In this document: in pieces, positions 12,271-24,600 of the stretch
How the letters are laid out: every line of letters starts with the position of its first letter
How positions within the stretch are numbered: the first letter of the stretch is position 1
From: Gerris lacustris
Lineage: Eukaryota; Arthropoda; Insecta; Hemiptera; Gerridae
Direction: 5' to 3'
Length of the DNA stretch: 64,000 nt
Assembly (NCBI GenBank): GCA_951217055.1
Contig: OX578280.1
Coordinates: forward strand, 58,180,633-58,244,632
Position numbers and translations under genes: made by a program
Notes under the pieces: model-generated
Database searches by the model: none
What the model saw: only the letters and a program-made list of their open reading frames with translations
Told to the model about the DNA's origin: nothing

Positions 12271-13424
12271 GAAAAACTACTTAACTACTATTGAAAGGAT
12301 TATCTTGTCAAATATTTCTCCTGAATGGATACAATCGATCAGTTCGCAATAAGGCAATCTTTTGCTTTTTATTATAAGTGTAATAAGGGTACTTCCTAAA
12401 TATATTAAATATGACATTAAAAGAAAAAATACACTACTATATAATACTTTAGAAAAGTCTACTTACAATTTAAATCAGGTACTTCATTTAAAGTTATCAC
12501 TTTGAGAGTTTCCCCATCATTATGTTAGTTTTCACCTTTCACTCCTAAAATTGAATATATAATCAATGTAAGCTCCTTGACCAATCTTTAAGTTTTCTTC
12601 AAACTTAGTATGAATTAAATGCTATTTAGATTATTTATTTTGACCTCTTGATTTATTTTCAGTTTTAATAATTTAATTCACCTGAAAAAGTATACCTGGC
12701 AAGTTTGTTATATTAATTTGTTTGACGTACTCTCTCTTCACGCTTCACTCATTGAATATATACAGTATGTAAATATACAGTAAATAATATTATATATATA
12801 TAGCATAAATATATAATATAATAGCATAAATATGTACAGTATGTATATATTTTTATACAGTTGACGCTGCTTAATGTGATCACTTTGGGGCCCAGACAAA
12901 GTGATAAAATTAACCGACTGATAATAATAACCAAAACTTACTACAGGAGGAAGCAAAACTTAAAACAAAATTAAAAAAAGAAAAGATTGTGCCTACTGTG
13001 TACACAGAGTGATGTGATGGCATATTAGTAAAAAATATCAATTGCAATGTACATAATTTATTTACTTTCTCGTATTAAGAGACATAATTGTGATGGCGCG
13101 AAAATTTTATTTCGAGATTTTGAAGGCTTTACACGTTTTTAGGTAAGAGTGGTTTTTAAACCTGTCTGTCAGACGTCTGTGCAGACACAAGAAGCCTAAA
13201 CTACTGGGCAGATTTTTTACGAAATTTGGCATACGTGTCTAGAAAAATCACGCCCCGAGGCGAAATAGAGAAGTTATTGACTAAAAAAAAATCAAATATG
13301 TAGTCCATTTAAATACGAACCTAACGAATATAAGCCGCTTTCCCGGGAGAAATCTACTTTCCAAGATATCGATGAAAATAAATATAATTTTATTGAATAA
13401 TATATTAATTTCATTTTTAAGTTT
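12271..13424. other. no gene; A/T-rich with a TATATA-type low-complexity stretch
   Basis: 12755-12860 is low-complexity ATATA/TACAG sequence that opens spurious frames. The rest shows no supported feature. Confidence 0.5.
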
Positions 13425-13540
13425 TAGGTAGTATTCATACTACCTAATAAATATAAATTTAATTTTCTATAAATTTTAATTTAAATCAAATTATTATTAT
13501 TATTATTATTAACAAAGGGAGACAGACAGAGAAAAATAGA

Positions 13541-13600
13541 CTCCAGCGCCGGGACTTGAACCACGGTTCTCTATATTTCCAGTATAGCGCTCTACCAACT
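13541..13600 (-). repeat. tRNA-derived SINE head (minus strand)
   Basis: In reverse complement: GTTGGTAGAGCGC (A box), a 5-bp anticodon-like stem CTATA/TATAG around loop CTGGAAA, then GGTTCAAGTCCCGG (B box). The acceptor stem is not formed, so it is a tRNA relic with pol III promoter boxes. Confidence 0.7.
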
Positions 13601-13698
13601 TTTTTTTTCTCTGTCTGTCTCCCTTTGTTAATAATAATTATAATTTTATTTAAATTAAAATTTAAACTTTCCGTAGTATAAATACTACCTAAAACTTA

Positions 13699-14975
13699 TT
13701 TTTTATTTTATTTATTTATTTTTTTTTTTTAAATTTTTATTTTAAGTTACTTTCAAAATATTGCTATTAGTAACATTGCTATTACAAAGATTAATTAGCG
13801 TGTTGTGTCGTGAGAGGAGAGGCTACCCAGTGGCAGCACTCCTAACAGGTATTGTACATTATTTTATTATTGTAATAAATCTCTTGGCCAACACCTCTTC
13901 AGCCGACGGGGAGGGTGGTCGGGGATATGGATGGAAGCCATGGATTCGACTAAAGGATTAGGATGATGGTTTAGGTTTTCATGGAATTTTATGTAGCGGG
14001 AAGAAGCGAGGTCTTGTACATAAGGAACTTTGAGGTCGTTGTGGATTGTGAGATTGGAAACGTATGCGGGAGAGTTAGTGATTTTTTGAAGGATCTTTGA
14101 CTGAAGGGATTGGATCCTATAAGAATTGGAGCGTTTGGTGCAACCCCATAGCTCAATTCCATAGGTCCAAATAGGTTTGAGTATTGAATTGTAGATAAGG
14201 AGTTTATTAGAAAGGGATAGGTGGGATCTTTGGTCGAGGAGTCGCAGTAAGAGTTTGTACCGTCTGTTAGTGTCCGTACGTTTAGTTTTGGTGTGCAGAG
14301 CCCAAGTCAATCGTCGGTCAAGATGGAGACCTAGGTACCTTACGGAAGAGGATTGAGGGATGACTCCTTGGTTGAGGATGACTGGAGGACAAGTTGAATG
14401 TCTTTCCTTAACCAAGGTTCAAGGAGATTAAGGTGGCTTTGGATGTTGGTGGATGCTGTATTGGGATCAGAGGATATGGAGAATATACACTTATCATCAG
14501 CGAAGGTAGCTAATTGGGTAGTCGGAAGTTGAGGGATATCGGATGTATAAAAGGAGTATAATAAAGGACCAAGAATACTTCCTTGCGGTACACCCGCAAG
14601 AATAGGACATGTAGGCGAACGGGCACCACCACAGCTTACATGGAAGTGTCTATCATGAAGGTAGGATTTAAGGATAAGGTAGTAGGTAAAGGGGAGGACG
14701 CCCTTTTGTTTCCACAGTAGACCCTGGTGCCAAATCCTATCAAAGGCCTGGGCCTCATCTAAGAAGACACCAGTGCAATACTGTTTTCGCTCAAGGGAGG
14801 ATGAGATGGAGTCGACAATCCGGTGGCACTGTTGGATGGTGGAATGTTGGGATCGAAAGCCAAACTGGTGATTAGGTAGGATATTGAATGTATGGAATAT
14901 TTTGGAGATTCGTTTTAGGAGTAGTTTTTCTAGGATTTTACCGAAGATAGGAAGTAGGCTAATAGGACGATAGGA
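13699..14975 (-). mobile_element. 5'-truncated Jockey-type LINE with poly(A) and 12-bp TSD
   Basis: The target duplication ACCTAAAACTTA flanks it (13687-13698 and 14976-14987). A T-rich tract at 13700-13740 is the poly(A) tail of a minus-strand insertion. Coding runs from YRPISLLPIFGKILEKLL through GFRSQHSTIQQ, DEAQAFDRIWH, GVPQGSILGPLLYSFYT and TFADDKCIFS (catalytic ADD) to the C-terminal IHNDLKVPYV and PPRRLKRCWPRDLL. The segment usually found between the RT and C-terminal parts is missing and the frame shifts near 14415. The intact target occurs at 29692-29703. Confidence 0.9.
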
Positions 14976-14976
14976 A
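13867..14976 (-). pseudogene. Jockey ORF2 fragment: reverse transcriptase palm and C-terminal domain
   Basis: Starts in the middle of the RT (RPISLL block) with no start codon. The palm motif FADDK is intact near 14500. One frameshift with loss of the region before CPPVILNQG separates it from the C-terminal part VRYLGLHLDRRLTW. Stop at 13867. Not functional because of 5' truncation. Confidence 0.9.
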
Positions 14977-15149
14977 CCTAAAACTTAAAAATGAAATTTC
15001 TAATTGATTGTACAGGGTACTTTATAATTATAAGCGATACTTCTCGGTCTAGTTCTATTGTCGTTAATGTTGACTTCTAGACTTGTGGAAAATTGAAACC
15101 TAATTCGGGACTAGGTATCGTTACTGACAGAGGAAATTATTCTCCATTG

Positions 15150-15218
15150 TAGTTCATTTGGTAGAGCGCTATACTGGAAATATAGAGGCCCGTGGTTCAA
15201 GTCCCGGCGCTGGAGTCC
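15150..15218 (+). repeat. tRNA-derived SINE head
   Basis: TTCATTTGGTAGAGCGC (A-box-like), CTATACTGGAAATATAG (5-bp anticodon-like stem, loop CTGGAAA), GGTTCAAGTCCCGG (B box). Followed by the family's TCTGTCTGTCTCCC tail. Same head at 29878-29944. Confidence 0.7.
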
Positions 15219-15408
15219 ATTTTTCTCTGTCTGTCTCCCTTTGTTAATAATAATTATAATTTGATTTAAAATAATATATTAAGTAGGGATCGCGTGGCTT
15301 ATCATTGAAGCGAGTTTAATGCAATAAACTTTTTCTGAACTTAAAGAGTTTTATTTAAAGAATATTTATTTATTTATTATATTAGGTTGCAAAATAACAA
15401 GTTTAGGA

Positions 15409-15434
15409 ACCTACACCTACACCTACACCTACTT
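15409..15434 (+). repeat. short (CCTACA)n microsatellite
   Basis: About four hexamers. It lies downstream of the MFSD1-like stop codon. Confidence 0.8.
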
Positions 15435-15532
15435 ATTTTAGGACACATATAGGACATATTTAGGACATTCATGTGTTATTCATCTGTTGCGTAATACAGA
15501 AAGTTGAAATAAAAATACGTAAAATATTATTA

Positions 15533-15684
15533 TTAAAAAATTGAATACCTCTTTAAATATTCTTTCCTTTCTTCAGCCGTCATACTTAGTACTCCTGATG
15601 ACCTGCTATCCCAAATTTTTACAACCACAATGGATAGAAAACTCGCTGTAACAAACAATGTTATCAGTGTGAAGAAAGTCTTAC
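15533..15684 (-). CDS. Mfsd1: MFSD1-like coding exon 9 (C-terminal, tentative join)
   Basis: The exon encodes KTFFTLITLFVTASFLSIVV, a complete helix, then an exposed tail VLSMTAEERKEYLKRYSIF and TAA at 15535-15533. Tail and length fit the MFSD1 C terminus and the phase fits exon 8. The acceptor (gatag) has a poor pyrimidine tract, and the exon begins GTAAGA, itself donor-like. The 1.9-kb intron holds a Helitron. AATAAA-type signals on the minus strand occur near 15360-15378. Confidence 0.65.
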
Positions 15685-18600
15685 CTATCTTGGATTCGAA
15701 ATAGTATTAAATATGTCAGGTCTTTGCTTTCAGTAAAGTTGAGAGTACACTAATCACTCGGCTACAACAATCCCCTATTATATTTATTTTCTTGGATATT
15801 TATATCTATTTCCTCTATTTAAATGTTTATTTAAAAAAAAAGGGGGCGCAGAAAATAGTACTACAAATTTCAGAAATTAAATTATAATTTCATAATATAT
15901 AACTTTTACTTCACTTTTTAAAAGTACTAAAAATTTTCGAATTGAGTTTGATAATATTTTACGACCATAACAAGTAAATTCAAGAAATGTTTGATGACAC
16001 TATTTAAAAATGATTTTAAAATTTTGTAAAACTTTTAACTGCTTATTGTATTGTTATTAGAATTACATAATCTTTGCAAGTTTCAGCTTATTATAGGTAG
16101 TCGGGAAGTGGACCAAATTTTGCTTACACGATTTTGAGACAAAAAAACAATGAGGTTAATTAAAAGCTTTAAAAAGCCTTACAAAATCAAATTAAGTAAA
16201 TTCCCTTATTAAATACAACTATTTTTAAAATAAAAAGAATATACATTTTTGGATTTATTAACTTATACTTGTGGATTCTCGTTTTAGGTTTATATACTCG
16301 TTCTACTTAATCTATATATATATAAAACTAAGAGTGACAGTGATTGACTGACTGATTCTCCTACTTCCCATTGACATAGAGCTTTGAAATTTGGTACATA
16401 GTTAGAGTGTACCATAAATAGAAAAGTGCGGCCATTTTCATTTTGATATAAGGCCACCATATTGAATTATAGCCGCCATCTTGGATTTATTCTCATTCTA
16501 TTATCTCAGCTTCAAGTAGACCTAGAGATCTGAAATTTGGTACATAGCCTTATGGTAGCAAAAAAAGAAAATTAAAGGTACTTTCACTTCAACATATGGC
16601 CGCCATATTGAATTATAGCCACCATCTTGGATTTAATCACACACAATTATCTCAGCTTCCAGTGAACCTAGAGATGTAAAATATGGTACATAGACTTATA
16701 GTGGTTAAATGAAATTAATTGTACTTTCACTTCAACATATGGCCGCCTTATTGAATTTTAGCCACCATCTTGGATTTAATCACACACAATTATCTCAGCT
16801 TCAAGTGGACCTAGAGATCTGAAATTTGGTACATAGACTTATGGTAGCAAAAAAGGAAAATTAATGGTACTTTCACTTCAACATAAGGCCGCCATATTGA
16901 ATTTTAGCCACCATCATGGATTTAATCACACACAATTATCTCAGCTTCCTGTGGACTTAGAGATCTGAAATTTGATAAATAGACTCATTGTACCTAAAAT
17001 TGAAAATTAAAGGTAGTATTAATAGAAAAATTGAAAATCATGAAATAAAATTGAAGGTAAATTTATTTCATAATTTCATTTTTAATTAAAAATATATATT
17101 ACAGTTAAACAAAATGCATTATCTAAATAATAACTGCAAAGTGGATATTTATAAAAATTAATGGTTCAATTCATTTGCAATGAAAAACATAAAAGAAAAC
17201 AGCTGGATATATATTTAATTTAGATCAAATGTTTAAAAATAAGCATAAAAAAATAAAATACCGACTTGCACTAAAATACGAAATTATGTAACAATAAAGA
17301 TATATTAATTATATTGTTTTAATTATTTTTCACACACAGCGCCAATTCTAGATGGATAAGGCGCGCGAAGCGTGCCGATCCGGCTAGTATGTATATACAA
17401 ATGAAAAATTATTGTGATGGCGCAAAAAATGTTATTTTGATATTTTAGTGAAAGCACAAAGAATGGAAAATAAAGACTATTAATATCACAATACAAATAT
17501 AAATGAGGAAGATTATCTCTAATGGATTTTAGAAATTTAAAAAAGAAACATTGTATAACCTGTTAGTGTTGCAAAGTAAAAATACTCAGCTGCGAAATAT
17601 CCTTTTGCATCAATTATTCGACCTCCTGTCATTGGGCCTACTGTTAAACTTAGGCTCGTCATGCACGAAGCTCTGTAAACATTTATTTATTACATAAGGC
17701 CACTACTGATGTTCGAAAATGATCATGGTTCTTTTTTAATGTTTAAAATATTCCTATTATTAATAATTAGTTAAATGGTCACTAATTATGCCATGGTCAT
17801 AATAATAAGCAATATTAGGGTTATGATAAGATCACTACTGTGGGTAAAAATACTTCCTCTCCGTCATAGCTTATTAAGTTTAAACCGGCATTCAACCGCC
17901 AAGTGGTAATCTTCAGCCCCTGAGAGAAAAGTTCAGGAGAACCAGGGGTTCTTAATATAACACTTAAGTCATATTCGTAATATATTACCCTTTATTCTAC
18001 GTATGCTTAATTTTATTAATTAATTCATTTTCACGGATTTCTATCTTGGGGGTTTTTGTATTCGGAGGCATAAATAAATGTCGTTCTTCTAAACGATTGA
18101 AATACTTCCGTTACCTTTGGTCTAATACTTGATGAAACAAACAATTTTGAACTGAAACAAACAAATGTAATATTTTAACTTGATACTTACATTCCATATC
18201 CAAGTGCACGGTGTTTCTTTTGCAAGGGATATGCAAACATTGGCCAAATTGTGCTGCCCATAAGAGAGTATGATACACCTAAAAGACCCTATATATAATT
18301 AAATAAAATGTTTAATTGTGGTTTATAACAAGCTGTTATAGCAATATATGTAATTTTGTATTAGATTCATACTAAACATATTAATTTTCATACTAAATTA
18401 TAATCGGGAGAAAAGTGTTAATTTAATTTGTGTTTGTTTATTCACTGTTTCTTTAACATTAGGTCGTTAAAGAAATGGAAGGATCGGTAAATTTATGCAC
18501 TATAAGCATTATATTGATTGAGTCAATATAACGTTGCTCAAGTTTTTATGAAAATATACTTCATGTAGTTTATAAGAAAGATATTTGCATATTCGAGGTG

Positions 18601-21600
18601 ATTTTAAAATTCTATTTCATATTTTAATGTAGATTTATATTTACCAATGTAATATAAGGAATGACACTTAGGCAAATTAAAACATGTGCTAGAAGTGCTA
18701 TCACAATAGAAGCTGTTGCTACCAGAGTATTCCTTCCCATTCTGTCCACTATGAGGCTAAAAGGCACTGAAATACAAACTTGGAACACGATCAGTACGTT
18801 AATTATATGATTAGCTTCGTCAACAGTCTTGGAAAACTCCTTCACTATGTAATCCCTGTTGACAAAATCAATAAGTAATAGTTCAGTTTCAGAGTCGTGG
18901 TAGGAAATAATGATAATAATTCTAGTTCTTGTGGTACATCATAAGTGTTTGAGGATCATAAAGACCTCTTGGTTCAGCCACCAGCTATCATGACTTCTTG
19001 GTCAAGATCGTGTGTCTTAGGCACACGATCTTGTACTCGAACAGGATGAGGGAATTATTCAATATGGCTGATCTTAACTATCCTCCTACTTTGTTTTAAT
19101 TATAGCTGATGGTCATATAGCTTAATTTTAAAGATAATTGACTTCGTAATCTGGACATTACAGAAATTAAGAAATATTACTGTTGAAAATCCTCTATTGT
19201 GTACACTCCGTTAGTGTAGCATCCGTAGAGAAAACATAGAAGCCAAAATTCACGAGGAAATTTGAAGCAATCCGTGAATTTAATTTTATCATCATCAGGT
19301 TGATCATCCAGTCTATTTTCTGATGAATTGTCTTCTGGTTGCTTTACTGGTGGTTTCAAAAACGCCATCGTAAGACCGGCTATGAACGGTATTATAAACG
19401 CTGCGCTGGCTGTAATCACAATAAAACAAAAATTGCTTAATCAATTATAATATAGAAACAAAGGAGGGACAGTAATGTATTTCTATAAAACACAGCAAGA
19501 AACAAAATGCTTTGTTTAGTTTAAATTAACTCCTTCTAATTTTTCTGTTAATAGCTAATTAATTAATTTCTGTCTATTATAGCGGATATTAATAAATTGA
19601 AACTATTTTACATATATTGTTTAGCTATCTTTAAACACACTTCTGTAAATCTTCAGGCTTATAACATGGATAATATATCTTAACTAACATAATTATATGA
19701 TAAGATTAAAGGCTAAAGAACCACATTTTTATAGTCTTATTATTCAAAAACCTTCTTTCACAAAAGTCGAACTTACTGATAATAGCAATATATATCCATT
19801 TATGAAATCTCACTAATGAATGGCACTAGATTGCTACTATCTTTAAAAGAAGGGGAATAAGAGTCTGAAGAAGGTGTACGGAATGTTCTTCTCAAAACTG
19901 TTACTCTCCTCATAAAAAAACAGAGAGGAGTAACATTCTAAAGAAGAAGTACGGAATGTTCTTCATTCTTCACTGCTGCTCTCCTTATAAAAAAAACAGA
20001 GGAGTTTCAATCTAAAGAAGGTGTAGGGAATTTTCTTCTCAAGACTGTGGTATTATTTTGTCCCGAAGTACATTGGACTAAATAATAATAATAATAATAT
20101 TTATTTCACCAAAAAGAAAAATAAGTACATTAATTTCATTTTTTCACATATAATATTTTTCAATAATTTGCCCATTTTATTTTAAAGAAAAAAAATTTGT
20201 TTGGTAAGGACCCTCAGTAGAGTGAGAAACTTTAGAGCGAGGGCCTCGTCTCTTAGAAATTGTTTTCGTATTTATCTAAAAGTGATTATTTTATAGGATG
20301 TTTATTTATAATATAGTTCATTGATGTTGTTATCAGTACTTTCCATTGTTGCTATCTATTGAAATCAGTGAGAATAGGTAGGGTTTTAGTTTATGTTTAA
20401 AAGTGTTAATTGTTTCTATTTGTTTGAGGTTGTCAGGTAGTTGGTTGTAGTATTTAGGTCCTAAGTACGTAGCGTGTCTCTGTTTCTTTGTTGTTTTACA
20501 GTAAGGAATTTGTACTTTGTTGTTTATTTTATGTCTAGTTGAATAATTATGATGGACATCGGTTTTTTCATGGTTAAAAAAATACATCAGGGTTGCCTTC
20601 ATAAAAAGCAGATGAATAGGAAGCACCTTCAGGTCTTGGTAGCAAAGTACCGAACTGTATCTAACGGATTTTTTCAATATAATTTTAATAACAGTTTTTT
20701 GTACTATTGACAACGGCTCTAAATTAGTTTCGGCTGCGCTTCCCCTAGACAGTATACAATAATTTAAAAATTGACTCTACGAGGGCATGGTATATAATTT
20801 TTAGTGTGGACTTGTTAACAAAGTTTCTTATCTGTATAAAACTGTAAAATGATTCTTTTGACTACCCAGTCGATATGGAGTTTCCAATTCAAGTTAGAAT
20901 CTATCATTACCCTAAGGTATTTGATAGAGTCTACTTTTTCTAAAAGGGAACTGCATGTACAGGTGAAGTCTAACGGTCTAGTACATTGGCTATTCCTGGT
21001 TTATGTAAATAACTTACTAAAACTAAAAAACTCCTATTCAGAAATAATTTCCTTTGTCGACGATACTCTGGTATATTTCAGAGGATCCACTTGGAAGGAA
21101 GTTCAAACTAAAGCTACAAAAGGGATGACTGAAATAAAATCTTGGTTTGACAACAACTTACTTACTCTTAATCTAGCTAAAACCAAATACATGACTTTCT
21201 TCACACGACATAAGAGGACAACCGCATCCCGACTTGACTAGACTTATCTTACACCAATGTACTAGACCGTTAGACTTCACCTGTACAAGATAAGTCTAGT
21301 CAAGTCGGGATGCGGTTGTCCTCTTATGTCGTGTGAAGAAAGTCATGTATTTGGTTTTAGCTAGATTAAGAGTAAGTAAGCTGTTGTCAAACCAAGATTT
21401 TATTTCAGTCATTCCTTTTGTAGCTTTAGTTAGAACTTCCTTCCAAGTGGATCCTCTGAAATATACCAGAGTATCGTCGACAAAGGAAATTATTTCTGAA
21501 TAGGAGTTTTTTAGTTTTAGTAAGTTATTTACATAAACCAGGAATAGCCAGGGCGCGATCACCGTTCCTTGGGGGGTTCCAAAATGTACTATTTCTGGTT

Positions 21601-24600
21601 CGCTAAATCTACCGTCTAGTTTAACTTGTTGTTTTCTGTTAGTTAGGTAACTTTTAAATAATTTAAGACAATTCCCCCGTATTCCTATACATTCAAGTTT
21701 ATTTAACAAAATAGTGTGGGAAACAGTATCGAAAGCTTTTTTTAAATCGATAAAAACAGCTAAAGACTTGTTGCCCACATCTAAATCATTAGTAACATAG
21801 TCGGTCAGTCTATAGACTGCGTCAGATGTACTTGTATTCTCCAAATTGATTTGACGATATTATGTGATTTTGTTTTAGATGGTTTGTTAGCCTAGTTTTG
21901 ATACATTTTTCTAATATTTTGGAAATATTAGAGACTAATGATATTGGTCTGTAATTTGACGGATCAGTTTTGTCCCCTTGTTTGTAAATTGGTGTAATGA
22001 CAGCCTCTTTCAGTATGTTCGGGAAAACTCCCTGCTTAATACAGAGATTACAGACGTAGTTTAGAGGTGAAGTTAAGTCATTTTGAGACGTTTTCAAATA
22101 TTGTGTTTTGATGCCATCAATCCCAGGTGAGGTGTCTGATTTCAAACTATTTATATGTTTTTTAATTTCAGTTTCAGTAATCGGTTCAAATTGGGTAATT
22201 ATGTTGTTTATGTCTATGGTTATTTCTTCTTGTACAGTGTCAGTATTCCTGTTGGTTTTAATTTGTTTGGCGAGTTTTTCTCCTACATTTCGGAAGAAAT
22301 TGTTAAGTTGGTTTGCTATTTCAGCGCTATCCGTATGTCTTATCATCGTAGTGCAGAGTAGCTATTTTATTTTCTACAAATTTCTTTCTATTCAGACATT
22401 CGTTTATAACTTTCCATGTCTGAGCAGAATCGGGTTTGTCAGTGGGTAGTTTTTCCTGAAAGTATTTTGACTAAGTCTTCCTGATCAGTTTGGTCAACCT
22501 ATTTTTGTATTTAATGTATTTAGATTTGAGTATCGTGTTAAATGGTTGTTTGTCTAGAGTTTTCCGAATGTTGTCCCTTTGTCTAATAGATTTAACCAGT
22601 CCACTTGTAATCCAAGGTTTTAGTTTCTTTTTTTGCAAGTCACGTATGTTTCTGTTGTGGTTGTACTTAGTTTAATATTGTCTTTAAGTGCGTCAACTAG
22701 ATGTTCTGTTGCTATGTTTGCATCAGTATGTCTGTATAGTTGGTCCCAGTTTATGTTTTCAATTAATGTCGATAGTTTGTTTGTATCTGTCTTGCATATC
22801 GTTATTGTTTGTTTGTTACGGTTGGTATTTGTGTGCTGTTTATTAATGTCTAGAGATATTCCTGTAAGGTAATGGTCTTGTTTGTAAGATAAAAGATGTC
22901 AGTTGTTGTTTATCGTTGCATTTTACCATGATATGGTCGATGCACGATTCGGTGTTATCTACTCTTCTTGTCACATCGTTTATACAACTAACAAATCCTA
23001 GTCTACTAAGCATGTTTAAGTAAGTATTTTTCATAGTACTGTCAGTGAGTAGGTCCAAGTTCATATCTCCGGCTATAATGTGGTTTGCTGTGGTATTTAC
23101 ATTTAAATACAGTTCTAAATTAGTAAGGAAATCTTCACAATTAATTTCACTTGATCTATAAATAGAGGTCAGAGTGATATGTTTGTTGTGTGATTTGATT
23201 TGTACGGATAAGCTGTTACAACCAGTAATTGGCCTGTTTACAACGTTCAATACTTCAATATGGTTTTTACAGAAAACTACGATACCTTCCGCTCTATTGC
23301 ATCCTATATCATAGCATGCTGTGTAACCGACTATATCGAAGTAGCTGTTGTATTGCTTAAGCCGACATTCTGTTAGAATTATTAAGTCAAAGTTTCTATT
23401 TAAGTTTTGTAACAGTAATGTCAATGTATCATAATTTTTTGCTATTGATCTGATATTTGTATGTAATAATGAAAAAGAATTTTACTTAAGTCTGTCTAGT
23501 CGGTAGTCATTGATTATAAATTCATCTATTCTATTAAATGAATCTAATGATTTTAAATATTCACTATTCATTTGCATTTTGAGATAAAAATTTAACTAAA
23601 TTTATATTTATCAATCTTTTACACTTTTATTGTAAGTAGATGTGTAATTTAAATAATAAGCGTAATTTAAATGTTTAGTATATATTACTATTCTAATACT
23701 TAAAATATTTACAAACATTAAGATATAGGTATGACTAGATTCACAAATTAATCGTAAATTAAATTTTACAAAGATTTTTGTGACTAGAAATTTCTTCATA
23801 TCCAGTTTTACCATAATTAAATACATCAGCAACATGAACAAAAGCAAAACAATAACAAAAACACCAATGAGATGAAAAACAAAGAGAGAGAGCAAAAGAG
23901 AAAAAAAAGAAAGCATAAATGAATATCACAGACAATTAATGATAGCAACGTAATCTGAGCGTTGTTTGGTTGGTAATATAATTTATTCATTAATAGTAAA
24001 ATAAATAATTGCAATTCTTTTAACAACATTACATGTAGATTTTTATCACTGTGTTTACATGATTATTGTTTAGAAATAAATGTAAGATAGACGAAACCTC
24101 ATATAAAAAGAAATGATCGAAGTTACCGATACTGATTGGATGAGTAATACTCTTGCTTTTTATAATTGTAGTTATTTTTAGAATTATAGGTATTGTAACA
24201 TAGTTATTTATTGTTAAAAGGATTTTATTAGAGGGCATTTTGAAATATTTCATTACAACATTTTTTTGATAAAGTATTATGTTAAATTTGAATTATGGCA
24301 AATTATAATTGAGCTGAGCGAAGCGAAGCTCTTATACTACACTTAGCATTTTTTCTGATGCATACTCCTCCTGAACGCCTGAGCCGATCCGCACAAAATT
24401 TGGCACGGGCATAGTGACTAACCACAGGAAGGTATAAATCTGAAATGGTCCAAATCGGTACACAGGGGTACGGGGTACCGGGTACAAAAGTTTTCTCCTG
24501 AACGGCTGAACCAATACGCACAAAATTCGGCACGGTCATAGTGACCAACCACAAGAAGGTATAAATCGGAAATGTTCCAAATTGGTACACAGGGGTACGG

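Larger units (their letters stand above)
13425..15290. repeat. SINE-like composite (two opposed copies) interrupted by a Jockey LINE
   Basis: Two tRNA-like heads, minus strand at 13541-13600 and plus strand at 15150-15218, share the tail TTTTTCTCTGTCTGTCTCCC, then TTTGTTAATAATAATTATAA. The connecting unit TACTACCTAAAACTTAAAAA also occurs intact near 29690. The same family recurs at 29683-30030. Confidence 0.7.

Noticed and set aside
15409..15434. Telomeric repeat
   Set aside because: The unit is CCTACA, not the insect CCTAA; only about four copies.
20849..21241. Independent plus-strand reverse transcriptase gene
   Set aside because: It is the inverted arm of the foldback within the minus-strand LINE.
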